Origin: Lentimicrobium sp.
GTDB lineage: Bacteria > Bacteroidota > Bacteroidia > Bacteroidales > Lentimicrobiaceae
Direction: 5' to 3'
Length of the DNA stretch: 34,808 bases
NCBI GenBank assembly: GCA_023957275.1
Contig: JAMLHF010000044.1
Span: forward strand, 1 to 34,808
The notes below the pieces were generated by a model that was not told the origin of the DNA, did no database searches, and saw nothing but the letters and a program-made list of their open reading frames with translations. Each line of letters starts with the position of its first letter. The first letter of the stretch is position 1. Positions 1 through 11,094 of the stretch are shown here, one piece after another. The position numbers and the translations under genes are program-made.

Positions 1-131
1 ATCATACCCGGAACTTTTAAACTCCCTGTAAAAAATATCCGGTAAAACACGCTTTCAAAATCGCAACGGACAAGTTCTGGTGATGCATTGGTTTTTATCC
101 CGAACTTTGCAGAAGCCAAATCTGAAATCCT

Positions 132-674
132 ATGAACAGAATTGCGCATTATCTGCGAATGTGTTATCATTTGACCCTTAACGCTGATAAACAGGAAGAA
201 GCCTTATGGAAAGAGTTGAAGAAATTCCATCTCCAGCAGGACTATCATTCCGGAATATATGAAAAGGAAAAGACTATTTCCACCATACTGAAACTTACTG
301 ACAACAAAAGTGAAACCTTCAGTTATTCACTTGTTTTCGGGCAATACTATTGCAATGTCAGGCTTATACGCAGTTACCCCGAAGAATTAAGCCCCGAAAT
401 CTTCATCCTGACAACGCATCTGAACAACATACTGACAGAAGGAGGTGTGTCCGTCGACACCGGAGAGCAATACGTTGAGTACACCATACGTAAAGACATC
501 CTGGTTACGCTGCTCTACCCGGGATTCATCTACGAACGAATGAACCGTCATTATATAGTTGCCGGAAGGTTACACCAGGCTTTTATTCGCCTTATAAATG
601 AAAACGAAGCCCCCGCGCTGATTGTAGCCGATTTTTTAAAAAGTCTGGAAAAGGAGGAAAAAGAATCGGATTAA
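132..674 (+). CDS. Conserved hypothetical protein, possibly YbjN-like
   Basis: I do not recognise this 180-aa protein with certainty. It has no signal peptide or membrane segment and is rich in charged residues, so it is probably cytoplasmic. The alternating beta-strand and helix pattern (strands near residues 60-80 and 105-130, helices near 88-102 and 140-155, charged tail ending EKEEKESD) resembles the YbjN / type III chaperone-like fold. That is inference from pattern only. The ATG at 132 is the only sensible start. A near-match to the phylum's -7 box, GAACTTTG at 102-109, lies about 20 bases upstream. The gene stands alone, convergent with the beta-galactosidase gene. Base composition and codon use look like its neighbours, so I treat it as a real gene of unknown function. 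Confidence 0.7.
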   Translation: MNRIAHYLRMCYHLTLNADKQEEALWKELKKFHLQQDYHSGIYEKEKTISTILKLTDNKSETFSYSLVFGQYYCNVRLIRSYPEELSPEIFILTTHLNNILTEGGVSVDTGEQYVEYTIRKDILVTLLYPGFIYERMNRHYIVAGRLHQAFIRLINENEAPALIVADFLKSLEKEEKESD

Positions 675-715
675 TGGAATCCGGAATAAATCCGATGAAG
701 TTATGCCAGACTTTC

Positions 716-829
716 TTACGCTTCCTCTTCCAAAAGAATCCAGCTATACGGTATGCATCCCATGCCTGCTAACCATTGCTCCAGGCTCTGCAATGCCTTA
801 CACCCCGGCCCCTTTCTTTAACCTTCCAC
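716..829 (-). pseudogene. Possible malate synthase remnant after the beta-galactosidase stop
   Basis: Reading past the beta-galactosidase TGA (830-832) in the same frame, a TAA lies at 818-820, followed by about 33 open codons ending at TAA 716-718. The peptide contains SLEQWLAGMGCIP, which resembles the YLEAWLRGNGCVP segment that I recall from the C-terminal half of malate synthase A, and it then ends LLEEEA where malate synthase has an MEDAA stretch. Nothing else of a malate synthase gene is visible on either side. It may be a deletion remnant of aceB, or chance. The match is short and made from memory. Confidence 0.22.
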
Positions 830-4156
<3,327 letters not shown>

Positions 4157-4254
4157 TTAGCCGGGATCTGCACTACACGGCGACCCGGAATCATAACGGG
4201 CCGTCCTGCGACGCTTGCAGCATCCTTAATATGTATTCTACACCCTACTTTCCT

Positions 4255-4262
4255 TACCTTTG
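4255..4262 (+). promoter_or_regulatory. Predicted -7 box of tcdA
   Basis: TACCTTTG, an exact TAnnTTTG match, ends 18 bases before the tcdA ATG at 4281, which implies a very short leader of about 12 bases. The -33 element is not clear. Confidence 0.45.
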
Positions 4263-4280
4263 CCCCGAAAAACATAAGCA

Positions 4281-5012
4281 ATGAATACTTCTGACTGGCA
4301 ATCCCGGACCCGGCTGCTGCTTGGCGAAGAAAAGCTGAACAAACTGCATGCTTCCAATGTACTGGTAGCCGGATTGGGAGGTGTAGGTGCCTATGCCGCT
4401 GAGCAATTGGTAAGGGCCGGAATTGGAAGGATCACCATTGTGGATGGCGACAGGGTGCATCATACAAACCGGAACCGGCAGTTACCTGCCCTTGTCAGCA
4501 CCCATCACATGCCAAAAACAATGGTTATGGCACAGCGGCTGACGGACATCAATCCTGAAGTCCGGCTGACAACCATTCAGGAGTATATTAAAGACGAGCG
4601 GATGATCGAGATCCTCGAACAAGGATATGATTACGTCATCGACGCGATCGACACCCTTTCGCCAAAGGTTTACCTGATATACCACACGCTGCGGCTTGGA
4701 ATGCCGCTGGTCAGCTCGATGGGTGCAGGCGGAAAGTTTGATCCCATGCAGGTAAAAATTTCTGATATTTCAGCCACAAACAATTGCAAACTGGCCTATT
4801 ACATGCGCAAACGCCTGCACAAACTCGGAATTTGGGAAGGCTTTAAAGCAGTGTGGTCGCCTGAAGAGGTATCGCGCAGCGCGGTAGAGCTTTCTGAAGG
4901 TGAAATCAATAAGAAATCAACCGTAGGTACGATCTCTTATATGCCGGCCATATTCGGATGTTTCTGCGCAGCTGCTGTAATTCAGGATATTACACATTCT
5001 GCTGCGGAATAA
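4281..5012 (+). CDS. tcdA: tRNA threonylcarbamoyladenosine dehydratase (ThiF/E1-like)
   Basis: Member of the ThiF/MoeB/E1 superfamily that uses ATP to dehydrate t6A37 of ANN-decoding tRNAs to the cyclic form ct6A. The 243-aa protein is close to the family's usual length. The Rossmann nucleotide loop GLGGVGAYAAEQL is at 31-43. The acidic residues and arginines that hold ATP are in DGDRVHHTNRNRQ (55-67), and the conserved Asp121 lies in the DAID motif. The stretch SSMGAGGKFDP (145-155) is typical of TcdA and not of MoeB or ThiF, and the CxxC zinc pairs of MoeB are absent. Hydrophobic C-terminal helix (223-236) as in E. coli TcdA. It stands alone behind its own promoter, 119 bases before the kinase gene. 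The sulfur-transfer partner CsdE is not in view. Confidence 0.93.
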   Translation: MNTSDWQSRTRLLLGEEKLNKLHASNVLVAGLGGVGAYAAEQLVRAGIGRITIVDGDRVHHTNRNRQLPALVSTHHMPKTMVMAQRLTDINPEVRLTTIQEYIKDERMIEILEQGYDYVIDAIDTLSPKVYLIYHTLRLGMPLVSSMGAGGKFDPMQVKISDISATNNCKLAYYMRKRLHKLGIWEGFKAVWSPEEVSRSAVELSEGEINKKSTVGTISYMPAIFGCFCAAAVIQDITHSAAE

Positions 5013-5131
5013 AATGCCGGTCAGACTATCTGATTCTTACAGGCAACCAACATTTTTCTTTTTATTTCCGCCATAAATATTAATTTTACTCCCCGCAAGT
5101 TGAATCTTAACAGGTAGCTAAGTATCACTTA

Positions 5132-7606
5132 ATGGTATCGAACTGGTTTGAGTACGAAGATATAAGCAGGGATGAACTGAAACTCAATGAACAGTTTAAC
5201 TGGGTAGATTATTATCCTTCGCCTGCGCTGATTACCGATAAATTCTGGAATATCCTGAGGGCTAATCCCCCTTTTCTTTCGTTGAGCGGTTATTCAGAAA
5301 GCAAGATCACCGGAAGGAACATTGCTTTACTGATAAACCCGGATTCCATTGTGCCCATTGGATCACTCAACGGCTCCGAGCAGGGCTTGTGTCATCTGAA
5401 AACTGCTTCAGAAGCGGAGATTGCCTGCACCATTGCAAAAAAGACCATCAATCTCGGAAATGAACCCCACCGCATAGTTTCACTTACCCCTTTGATAAAG
5501 GATCAGGGCATTGCAACAGGCAGCGTTGCCCCGCCTTCTGCCTTACTTGAAGAAACCCAGGCTGCCCTGCGCGAAAATCAGATGCGGCTGCAACAGGTAC
5601 AGCAGCTTTCAGAAATCGGCACCTGGGATGTTACTTACGGGCCGGAGCCAGCTATCAGGACATGGAACTTCTTTGAGTTGCTGGGGATTGATAATACAGG
5701 GGATAAAAGCACGCCTGAGAATCTCAATCATTTTGGACTGATCCATCCGGCAGATCTGGAAAAGCACAAAAATTTACTCAATACCGTCAGGAGTCAAAAT
5801 CTAAACACCTACAGCAACGATTACCGGATTGTCGATAAAACAGGCAAAGTCCGGTTTATACACTGCGAATCCCAGCTTGAATATAACAGTCAGGGAGAAC
5901 TTTGCCGGTGGTCAGGCACCATTCAGGATATCAGTTCCTATAAGAAGGCTGAAAGTCTCAAAGCTTCGGCATTTCAGATCTCACAGCTGATCCATTCGCA
6001 GCATAACCTTACGCCTCTGATGGAAGCCATTCACCAGATCATCGCTTCCCACATGCCCTCCCCTAACCTGATGATAGCCCTGACCAACGGAGAAGAGGGT
6101 AAACTTCATTTCCCCTACTGTGTTGACCCGGAAGGTATACCTGATCCGGAATCAGCACTGGGAGGGCTGATCGGTTACGTGCTGCGCACAGGCGAACCGC
6201 TGCTGGTATCTGTTCCTGCCATTGAACTGATGATCAGCGAAAAGATTATTTCCGGCTCATCCCGTATCCCGCAATCATGGTTGGGCGTCCCGCTGAAAAC
6301 GCATGAAAAAGTATTGGGGGTCCTTTCGTTACAATCCTATTCAAGTGACATCACCTATGGTGAGGATGAAAAAAATATCCTCATTTTCGTTTCCGAGCAG
6401 ATCGCCCTCTCCATACAGCGTATCCGTAGCGATGAAGCGCTGATTAATGCGAAAAATGTTGCAGAAGATTCGAGCCGGTTAAAGTCATCATTACTGGCAA
6501 ATATGAGCCATGAGCTTCGTACACCGATGACGGGCATCCTGGGGTTCTCCGAAATCCTTACCGAAGAGCTGGAAGACGCCAGGATGAAGTCGATGGCTTC
6601 CACCATTTTCAAATCGGCCAGCCGCCTGATGTCAACGCTGAACTCGATCATCGATCTTTCGGCCATTGAAGCGGACAAGCACACCCTGAACCTGAAACCC
6701 GTCAACACCCGACTGCTTTTCAATCCCCTGCTAAAGGTAGCCCATTCCATAGCCAGTGACAAAGGCTTGTATCTGCGTACTTCCCTGCCGCCCCATCTGC
6801 ATGTGATGGCAGATGAGAAACTGCTTGGGCAGATGATTCACCACTTGCTGGATAATGCATTAAAGTTCACAATAGACGGTGGAATCTCGGTAAGTGCATA
6901 TACGCTTGACAAGGCGAGCACCGAAGTCATCATCCGCATCAGCGATACAGGTATCGGAATAGCTCCTGAACACCATAAAATGATCTTCGAAGAGTTCCGT
7001 CAGGTAAGCGAAGGCTTTTCACGTACTTTTGAAGGCAGCGGACTGGGACTATCGCTGTGCGCAAAGATTGCCCGACTATTGAATGCAAGAATATGGGTTG
7101 AAAGTGTACAGGAAAAAGGTTCGGATTTCTATGTTGCGCTGCCGCTTACCCTGCCCGATATCCAGGAACCGGCCCTTGACACGGAAACCGCTGAAATAAT
7201 CCGCACCCACCGGCTCAGCCGAGGCCCGATTCCTGATGTACTCATCGTTGAAGACAACGAGGTTAACCGGCGCCTGGCCGCGCTCTACCTCAGGGAAATA
7301 TGCAACACAGAAATGGCTGAAAACGGATATGTTGCGATTGAAAAAATAAAAAGAAAAAAGTATGATGCCATCCTGATGGATATCAATCTCGGAGCCGGCC
7401 CTGACGGATTGTCAATTGCCCATCAGGTGAAGAACTTTGAGATCAATAAAAGTACTCCTATTATTGCAGTTACGGGTTATACCATGCATGGAGACCGGGA
7501 AAAGCTGCTTTCGAACGGGTGCTCTCACTACCTGCCCAAACCTTACGATAAAAAAACACTGCTCAGACTCTTTTCAGGAATCCTATACGGTAGTCAGACT
7601 TCATAA
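5132..7606 (+). CDS. Cytoplasmic hybrid histidine kinase (PAS-PAS-GAF-HisKA-HATPase-REC)
   Basis: 824-aa sensor kinase with a fused receiver domain. There is no signal peptide or membrane helix, so it senses inside the cell. Order: PAS-like (about 22-72), short linker coiled coil (138-160), PAS_3-type fold (160-275), GAF (285-432), HisKA (450-515) with phospho-acceptor His460 in NMSHELRTP, HATPase_c (555-675) with N-box DNALKF (574-579), G1 DTGIGI (605-610) and G2 GSGLGL (635-640), and a C-terminal receiver (701-820) with acidic pair Glu707/Asp708, phospho-acceptor Asp750, Thr781 and Lys803. All catalytic residues are present. The signal is unknown. A phosphorelay through an Hpt protein or an orphan regulator is expected, and the receiver-only protein at 15081-15515 is a possible but unproven partner. 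Its last 13 bases overlap the end of the opposite-strand rnz gene. Confidence 0.92.
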   Translation: MVSNWFEYEDISRDELKLNEQFNWVDYYPSPALITDKFWNILRANPPFLSLSGYSESKITGRNIALLINPDSIVPIGSLNGSEQGLCHLKTASEAEIACTIAKKTINLGNEPHRIVSLTPLIKDQGIATGSVAPPSALLEETQAALRENQMRLQQVQQLSEIGTWDVTYGPEPAIRTWNFFELLGIDNTGDKSTPENLNHFGLIHPADLEKHKNLLNTVRSQNLNTYSNDYRIVDKTGKVRFIHCESQLEYNSQGELCRWSGTIQDISSYKKAESLKASAFQISQLIHSQHNLTPLMEAIHQIIASHMPSPNLMIALTNGEEGKLHFPYCVDPEGIPDPESALGGLIGYVLRTGEPLLVSVPAIELMISEKIISGSSRIPQSWLGVPLKTHEKVLGVLSLQSYSSDITYGEDEKNILIFVSEQIALSIQRIRSDEALINAKNVAEDSSRLKSSLLANMSHELRTPMTGILGFSEILTEELEDARMKSMASTIFKSASRLMSTLNSIIDLSAIEADKHTLNLKPVNTRLLFNPLLKVAHSIASDKGLYLRTSLPPHLHVMADEKLLGQMIHHLLDNALKFTIDGGISVSAYTLDKASTEVIIRISDTGIGIAPEHHKMIFEEFRQVSEGFSRTFEGSGLGLSLCAKIARLLNARIWVESVQEKGSDFYVALPLTLPDIQEPALDTETAEIIRTHRLSRGPIPDVLIVEDNEVNRRLAALYLREICNTEMAENGYVAIEKIKRKKYDAILMDINLGAGPDGLSIAHQVKNFEINKSTPIIAVTGYTMHGDREKLLSNGCSHYLPKPYDKKTLLRLFSGILYGSQTS

Positions 7607-8511
7607 GTAGCATCATCTTCAACCAGTCCGGTTTGACTGAAAATTGCCTTTGCTTCATCAAGCAATGGTTGGAGATCCTCATACCTCGCTGAAAAATGGC
7701 CAAGCAGAAGTCGTTTTGCCCCTGCCAACTTCGCGATTGTGGCTGCATCTGCAGCCGTTGCATGCTGTTTTTCACGGGCTGAAGCAAGCATATCCTGCAT
7801 AAAGGTCGCCTCGTGGTACAAAAGATCGCAGTTTCTGATCAATGCAGCCACCGGTTCATGATATCCGGTATCGGAACAATAAGCGTATGATCTGACCGGT
7901 GAAGACTCCCGTGTAAGCAGAGAATTGGGAATGCTATTGCCTTCCTCATCCACATAATCATTTCCGGCACGGATGTCTTCAAAAGCGCTCACAGGAACCC
8001 CGTATCTGTCGGCGGCTTCCCGGATCAGTTTCCTTGGGTGAGGAAGTTCTCTGAATAAAAAACCGGTGGTTGGCACCCGGTGGAGCAATGGCAGTGTTGT
8101 AACTGAAATTCTTCCGTCATTGAAAATTTCCTCCGGCTCGCTATGCTGTGTCACGTGAAAAACGAGGGGGTACTGCAGTGTGGTTGACGAAACATCAAGC
8201 TGTATGCTGATAATCTGTTCAAGCGGTTCAGGACCGTATACATGCAACGCCTCCCTCCTGCCCAGCAGGTGGTAAGTCGAAACAAGTCCGATCAACCCAT
8301 AAAAATGATCACCATGCAAATGGCTGATGAAGATGTGGTTAATCTTTCCCATCCTGATCCTGTTCCTTTTCAGGTGCATTTGTGTACCTTCACCACAGTC
8401 GATCAGAAACAGGCGGTCGCGGTAATTTACCACCTGGGCCGACAAGTTGCGGCTACGGGTGGGAAGTGCGGCACTACTCCCCAGTATCGTTACTTCAAAT
8501 TTCTTCATCAT
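7594..8511 (-). CDS. rnz: Ribonuclease Z (tRNA 3'-processing endonuclease)
   Basis: Metallo-beta-lactamase-fold nuclease that trims the 3' trailer of tRNA precursors so that CCA can be added. The 305-aa length is normal for the short RNase Z form. The zinc motif SHLHGDHFYGL (63-73) gives His64, His66, Asp68 and His69. The N-terminal GSSAALPT (11-18) and DCGEGTQ (38-44) are RNase Z signatures. Further ligands lie in LLHRVPTTGFLF (residues 143-154), YCSDTGYH near 210-217, and a later GHFSARY. Two tandem ATG codons (8509-8511 and 8506-8508) are both possible starts. The gene is convergent with the hybrid kinase, with the stop codons interlocked over 13 bases. It follows rpsA on the same strand but is separated from it by a strong terminator, so it is probably transcribed on its own. 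Confidence 0.95.
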   Translation of the reverse strand: MMKKFEVTILGSSAALPTRSRNLSAQVVNYRDRLFLIDCGEGTQMHLKRNRIRMGKINHIFISHLHGDHFYGLIGLVSTYHLLGRREALHVYGPEPLEQIISIQLDVSSTTLQYPLVFHVTQHSEPEEIFNDGRISVTTLPLLHRVPTTGFLFRELPHPRKLIREAADRYGVPVSAFEDIRAGNDYVDEEGNSIPNSLLTRESSPVRSYAYCSDTGYHEPVAALIRNCDLLYHEATFMQDMLASAREKQHATAADAATIAKLAGAKRLLLGHFSARYEDLQPLLDEAKAIFSQTGLVEDDATYEV

Positions 8512-8580
8512 GAATTATCATTGCAGTATCAAGCGGTTGTAAAAATCATCAATATTACATTCAAAACGAACGGAAAAGGC

Positions 8581-8611
8581 AAAAAAAAATCCCCTTCCGG
8601 GGATCTTTTTA
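8581..8611 (-). terminator. Intrinsic terminator of rpsA
   Basis: A hairpin with arms ATCCCC (8589-8594) and GGGGAT (8599-8604) and a four-base loop is flanked by nine A on the left and a T run on the right. Read from the minus strand it gives a GC-rich stem followed by a long U tract 15 bases after the rpsA stop. It may work in both directions. Confidence 0.88.
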
Positions 8612-8625
8612 TAGAAATTCAGATA

Positions 8626-10680
8626 TTATTCCTGATTGGGTTCTGCTTCGGATTTCTTGTTTCTGGCATTCTTTTCCGATTGCTCCATATCTGATTTGAG
8701 GTTAGCCAACGCTTCAAGGTCACCCAGGGTAGTCTTTTCAAGGTTATCCTTCAGCTTTTTAACGGCACGCTTGGTTGAGTTTTCAGCACTTTCCTTAGCT
8801 GCAGATTCCTTAACGCGCTCAGCGGCAGTTGCATCCTGGAAAATCCGTGAATGTGAAAGGATAATTTTCTTGTTGTCTTTCGAAAACTCAATTACCTTAA
8901 AATCAAGGGTTTCATCAACTTTAGCCGTGGTGTTATCCTCTTTGGCAAGGTGGCGCAGGGGGGCGAAACCTTCAACGCCATAAGGTAATGCTACAACCAT
9001 TCCCTTATCGCTTGAGCTGGTAATGGTTCCTTTGTGAACCGAGCCGACAGAGAATACGGTCTCAAATACGTCCCATGGATTTTCTTCGAGCTGTTTGTGG
9101 CCAAGGCTCAACCTGCGGTTCTCAACATCCACGTCAAGTACCATTACCTCAATCTTCTCGCCGATTTTGGTAAATTCAGCCGGATGCTTGATCTTCTTCG
9201 ACCATGAAAGGTCAGAAATATGGATCAGACCATCTACGCCCTCTTCAAGTTCAACGAAAATACCGAAATTGGTAAAGTTGCGGACAGTGGCTTCATGCTT
9301 GGAGTTGAGCGGATATTTTTCCTTGATGTTGGTCCAGGGATCCGGAATCAGCTGCTTAATACCCAACGACATCTTGCGCTCTTCGCGATCGAGGGTAAGA
9401 ATAACGGCCTCTACCTCATCACCAACCTTCAGGAAGTCCTGAGCGGTGCGCAGGTGCTGTGACCATGACATCTCAGAAACGTGGATCAGTCCTTCTACAC
9501 CGGCAGCAATCTCGATAAATGCACCATAATCGGCAATTACCACTACGCGGCCTTTAACTTTATCACCAACCTTGATGTTTTCATCCAGCGAATCCCACGG
9601 ATGCGGGGTAAGCTGTTTGAGACCGAGGGCGATACGTTTCTTATTTTCATCAAAGTCGAGAATAACCACTTTAATTTTCTCATCAAGCTGAACAATTTCT
9701 TCAGGATGATTGATGCGTCCCCATGAAAGGTCAGTAATATGTACAAGTCCGTCAACACCGCCAAGGTCAACAAATACACCGTAGGAGGTAATATTCTTAA
9801 CCGTACCTTCAAGGATCTGTCCCTTTTCAAGTTTACTGATGATATCGGCTTTCTGCTGCTCAAGCTCATCCTCGATAAGGGCTTTGTGCGAAACAACCAC
9901 GTTCTTGTATTCCTGGTTAATTTTCACAACCTTGAATTCCATTACTTTGTCAACATAGATATCGTAATCGCGGATGGGTTTCACATCAATCTGCGAACCG
10001 GGGAGGAATGCTTCGATGCCGAATACATCCACGATAAGTCCGCCCTTGGTGCGGCACTTCACGTAACCATTGATTATTTCTTCTTTTTCGAATGCCTGGT
10101 TTACGCGCTCCCATGAACGGAGAATGCGGGCTTTCTTGTGCGAAAGCAGCAACTGGCCACCCATATCTTCCTGGCTTTCAACGTACACCTCAATTTTGTC
10201 GCCGATTTTCAGGTTTGGATTATAACGGAGTTCCGACTGAGGAATTACGCCGTCGGACTTGAATCCGATGTTCACCACAACCTCACGGCTGCTTATGGCA
10301 ACTACAGTCCCGTCGATCACTTCATGCTCAACGATGGAACTGAGGGTTTTGTCATACAGTGATTCAAGTTTCGAACGCTCATCAGAGGAATAATTTTCAT
10401 GTTTCTTTCCGATGGCATCCCAATCAAAATTTTCAAGTGAAACCTGCTGGATCTGTGGAGCTTTCAGTTTTTCTACAGTTGGCTCATCATCATCATTTTC
10501 AACAGCAGCTGCTACCTCTGCAACAACTGCAGTTTCTTCTGCCTCTGCGGGCCGGGCCTCTTCAGCAACGGTTTCTGTTTCATTTACAACCGGGGTTTCA
10601 TTCACCTCAGCATTGACCTCTTCAGGCTTGTTTTCAGCATTGGCCAACTCCCCGTTGACGTTTAATTCGTCGTTTGTCAT
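8626..10680 (-). CDS. rpsA: 30S ribosomal protein S1
   Basis: Binds mRNA and docks it on the 30S subunit. The 684-aa protein has six S1 (OB-fold) domains at about 115-182, 200-268, 286-356, 371-441, 458-528 and 545-613. The middle ones show the clear repeat GVFVDLGGVDGLVHI / GAFIEIAAGVEGLIHV / GIFVELEEGVDGLIHI, each followed by a D/EMSW or DLSW motif. It is longer than E. coli S1 (557 aa) because of an acidic Ala/Glu/Val-rich N-terminal extension (1-75) and a Lys/Glu-rich tail (615-684), common in this phylum. As Bacteroidota mRNAs seldom carry Shine-Dalgarno sequences, S1 is likely to matter strongly for initiation; that is general knowledge of the group. Single gene with its own predicted promoter, a roughly 110-base leader, and a strong terminator. 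Confidence 0.97.
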   Translation of the reverse strand: MTNDELNVNGELANAENKPEEVNAEVNETPVVNETETVAEEARPAEAEETAVVAEVAAAVENDDDEPTVEKLKAPQIQQVSLENFDWDAIGKKHENYSSDERSKLESLYDKTLSSIVEHEVIDGTVVAISSREVVVNIGFKSDGVIPQSELRYNPNLKIGDKIEVYVESQEDMGGQLLLSHKKARILRSWERVNQAFEKEEIINGYVKCRTKGGLIVDVFGIEAFLPGSQIDVKPIRDYDIYVDKVMEFKVVKINQEYKNVVVSHKALIEDELEQQKADIISKLEKGQILEGTVKNITSYGVFVDLGGVDGLVHITDLSWGRINHPEEIVQLDEKIKVVILDFDENKKRIALGLKQLTPHPWDSLDENIKVGDKVKGRVVVIADYGAFIEIAAGVEGLIHVSEMSWSQHLRTAQDFLKVGDEVEAVILTLDREERKMSLGIKQLIPDPWTNIKEKYPLNSKHEATVRNFTNFGIFVELEEGVDGLIHISDLSWSKKIKHPAEFTKIGEKIEVMVLDVDVENRRLSLGHKQLEENPWDVFETVFSVGSVHKGTITSSSDKGMVVALPYGVEGFAPLRHLAKEDNTTAKVDETLDFKVIEFSKDNKKIILSHSRIFQDATAAERVKESAAKESAENSTKRAVKKLKDNLEKTTLGDLEALANLKSDMEQSEKNARNKKSEAEPNQE

Positions 10681-10797
10681 TCTTTTCTTCTTTGTGGCAT
10701 CCTGCGATACCGGGTTAATAATAAGTGAGTTATGTGGTTCGGACGGACAGGATCACTCCCATAGCCAGGCCATAGAAGCGCCGGCCAAACCGGGGTG

Positions 10798-10805
10798 CAA
10801 AGGTA
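10798..10805 (-). promoter_or_regulatory. Predicted -7 box of rpsA
   Basis: Minus-strand TACCTTTG, an exact TAnnTTTG match, 117 bases before the rpsA ATG. The start site would be near 10790, leaving an untranslated leader of about 110 bases, long for this window. No good -33 box is visible. Confidence 0.45.
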
Positions 10806-11014
10806 AAAAAATAATTTATTATCCGGAGGGTAAGAAGTTAATTTTCAAAGAGAAAAAAAACTTCGGTACCGTATATTTTTAGTGTTTAATAAAGATGAAA
10901 TAACCCGCTTACTGACAAGATCAGAAAGATGAGGCAGAAGTTGGCCTGTATTGATGAGCACTTTTCAGGTAACTATGCCAGACAAAACAGAAAGAGGCAG
11001 CCCCGTTAAACAAC

Positions 11015-11054
11015 TTTTGCCACCCTCCGGATTGGCATCCGGATAGTGGCAAAA
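11015..11054 (-). terminator. Terminator hairpin of yidC
   Basis: A perfect 9-bp stem, TTTTGCCAC (11015-11023) with GTGGCAAAA (11046-11054), encloses an inner hairpin with arms TCCGGA (11026-11031) and TCCGGA (11038-11043). The outer arms supply A/T runs, so it can end transcription from either side. It lies about 40 bases after the yidC stop. Confidence 0.65.
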
Positions 11055-11094
11055 TCAGACTCAGAAAGAATCTATTAACTTGTGACTTGCAGGG

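Larger units (their letters stand above)
10681..11094. other. Intergenic region between rpsA and yidC
   Basis: This 414-base gap has no convincing gene on either strand. The right end holds the yidC terminator hairpin, and the left half holds the rpsA leader and its predicted promoter at 10798-10805. The stretch from about 10860 to 11010 shows nothing I can name. Inside the rpsA leader a minus-strand mini-ORF (10753-10773, MAWLWE then stop) and a weak long-range pairing (10699-10704 with 10748-10753) are visible. Confidence 0.6.

Noticed and set aside
1-131. Left edge as part of a gene
   Set aside because: No open frame of useful length on either strand and no recognisable peptide, so it is treated as upstream sequence of the 180-aa gene.
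8242-8694. 150-codon plus-strand frame across the rnz start and rpsA end
   Set aside because: It is antisense to rnz and runs through the strong terminator at 8581-8611; composition follows the opposite-strand genes.
10412-10882. Ser/Ala/Thr-rich 156-codon plus-strand frame
   Set aside because: A mirror of the Glu/Ala/Val-rich rpsA N-terminus on the other strand, ending in the rpsA promoter region.
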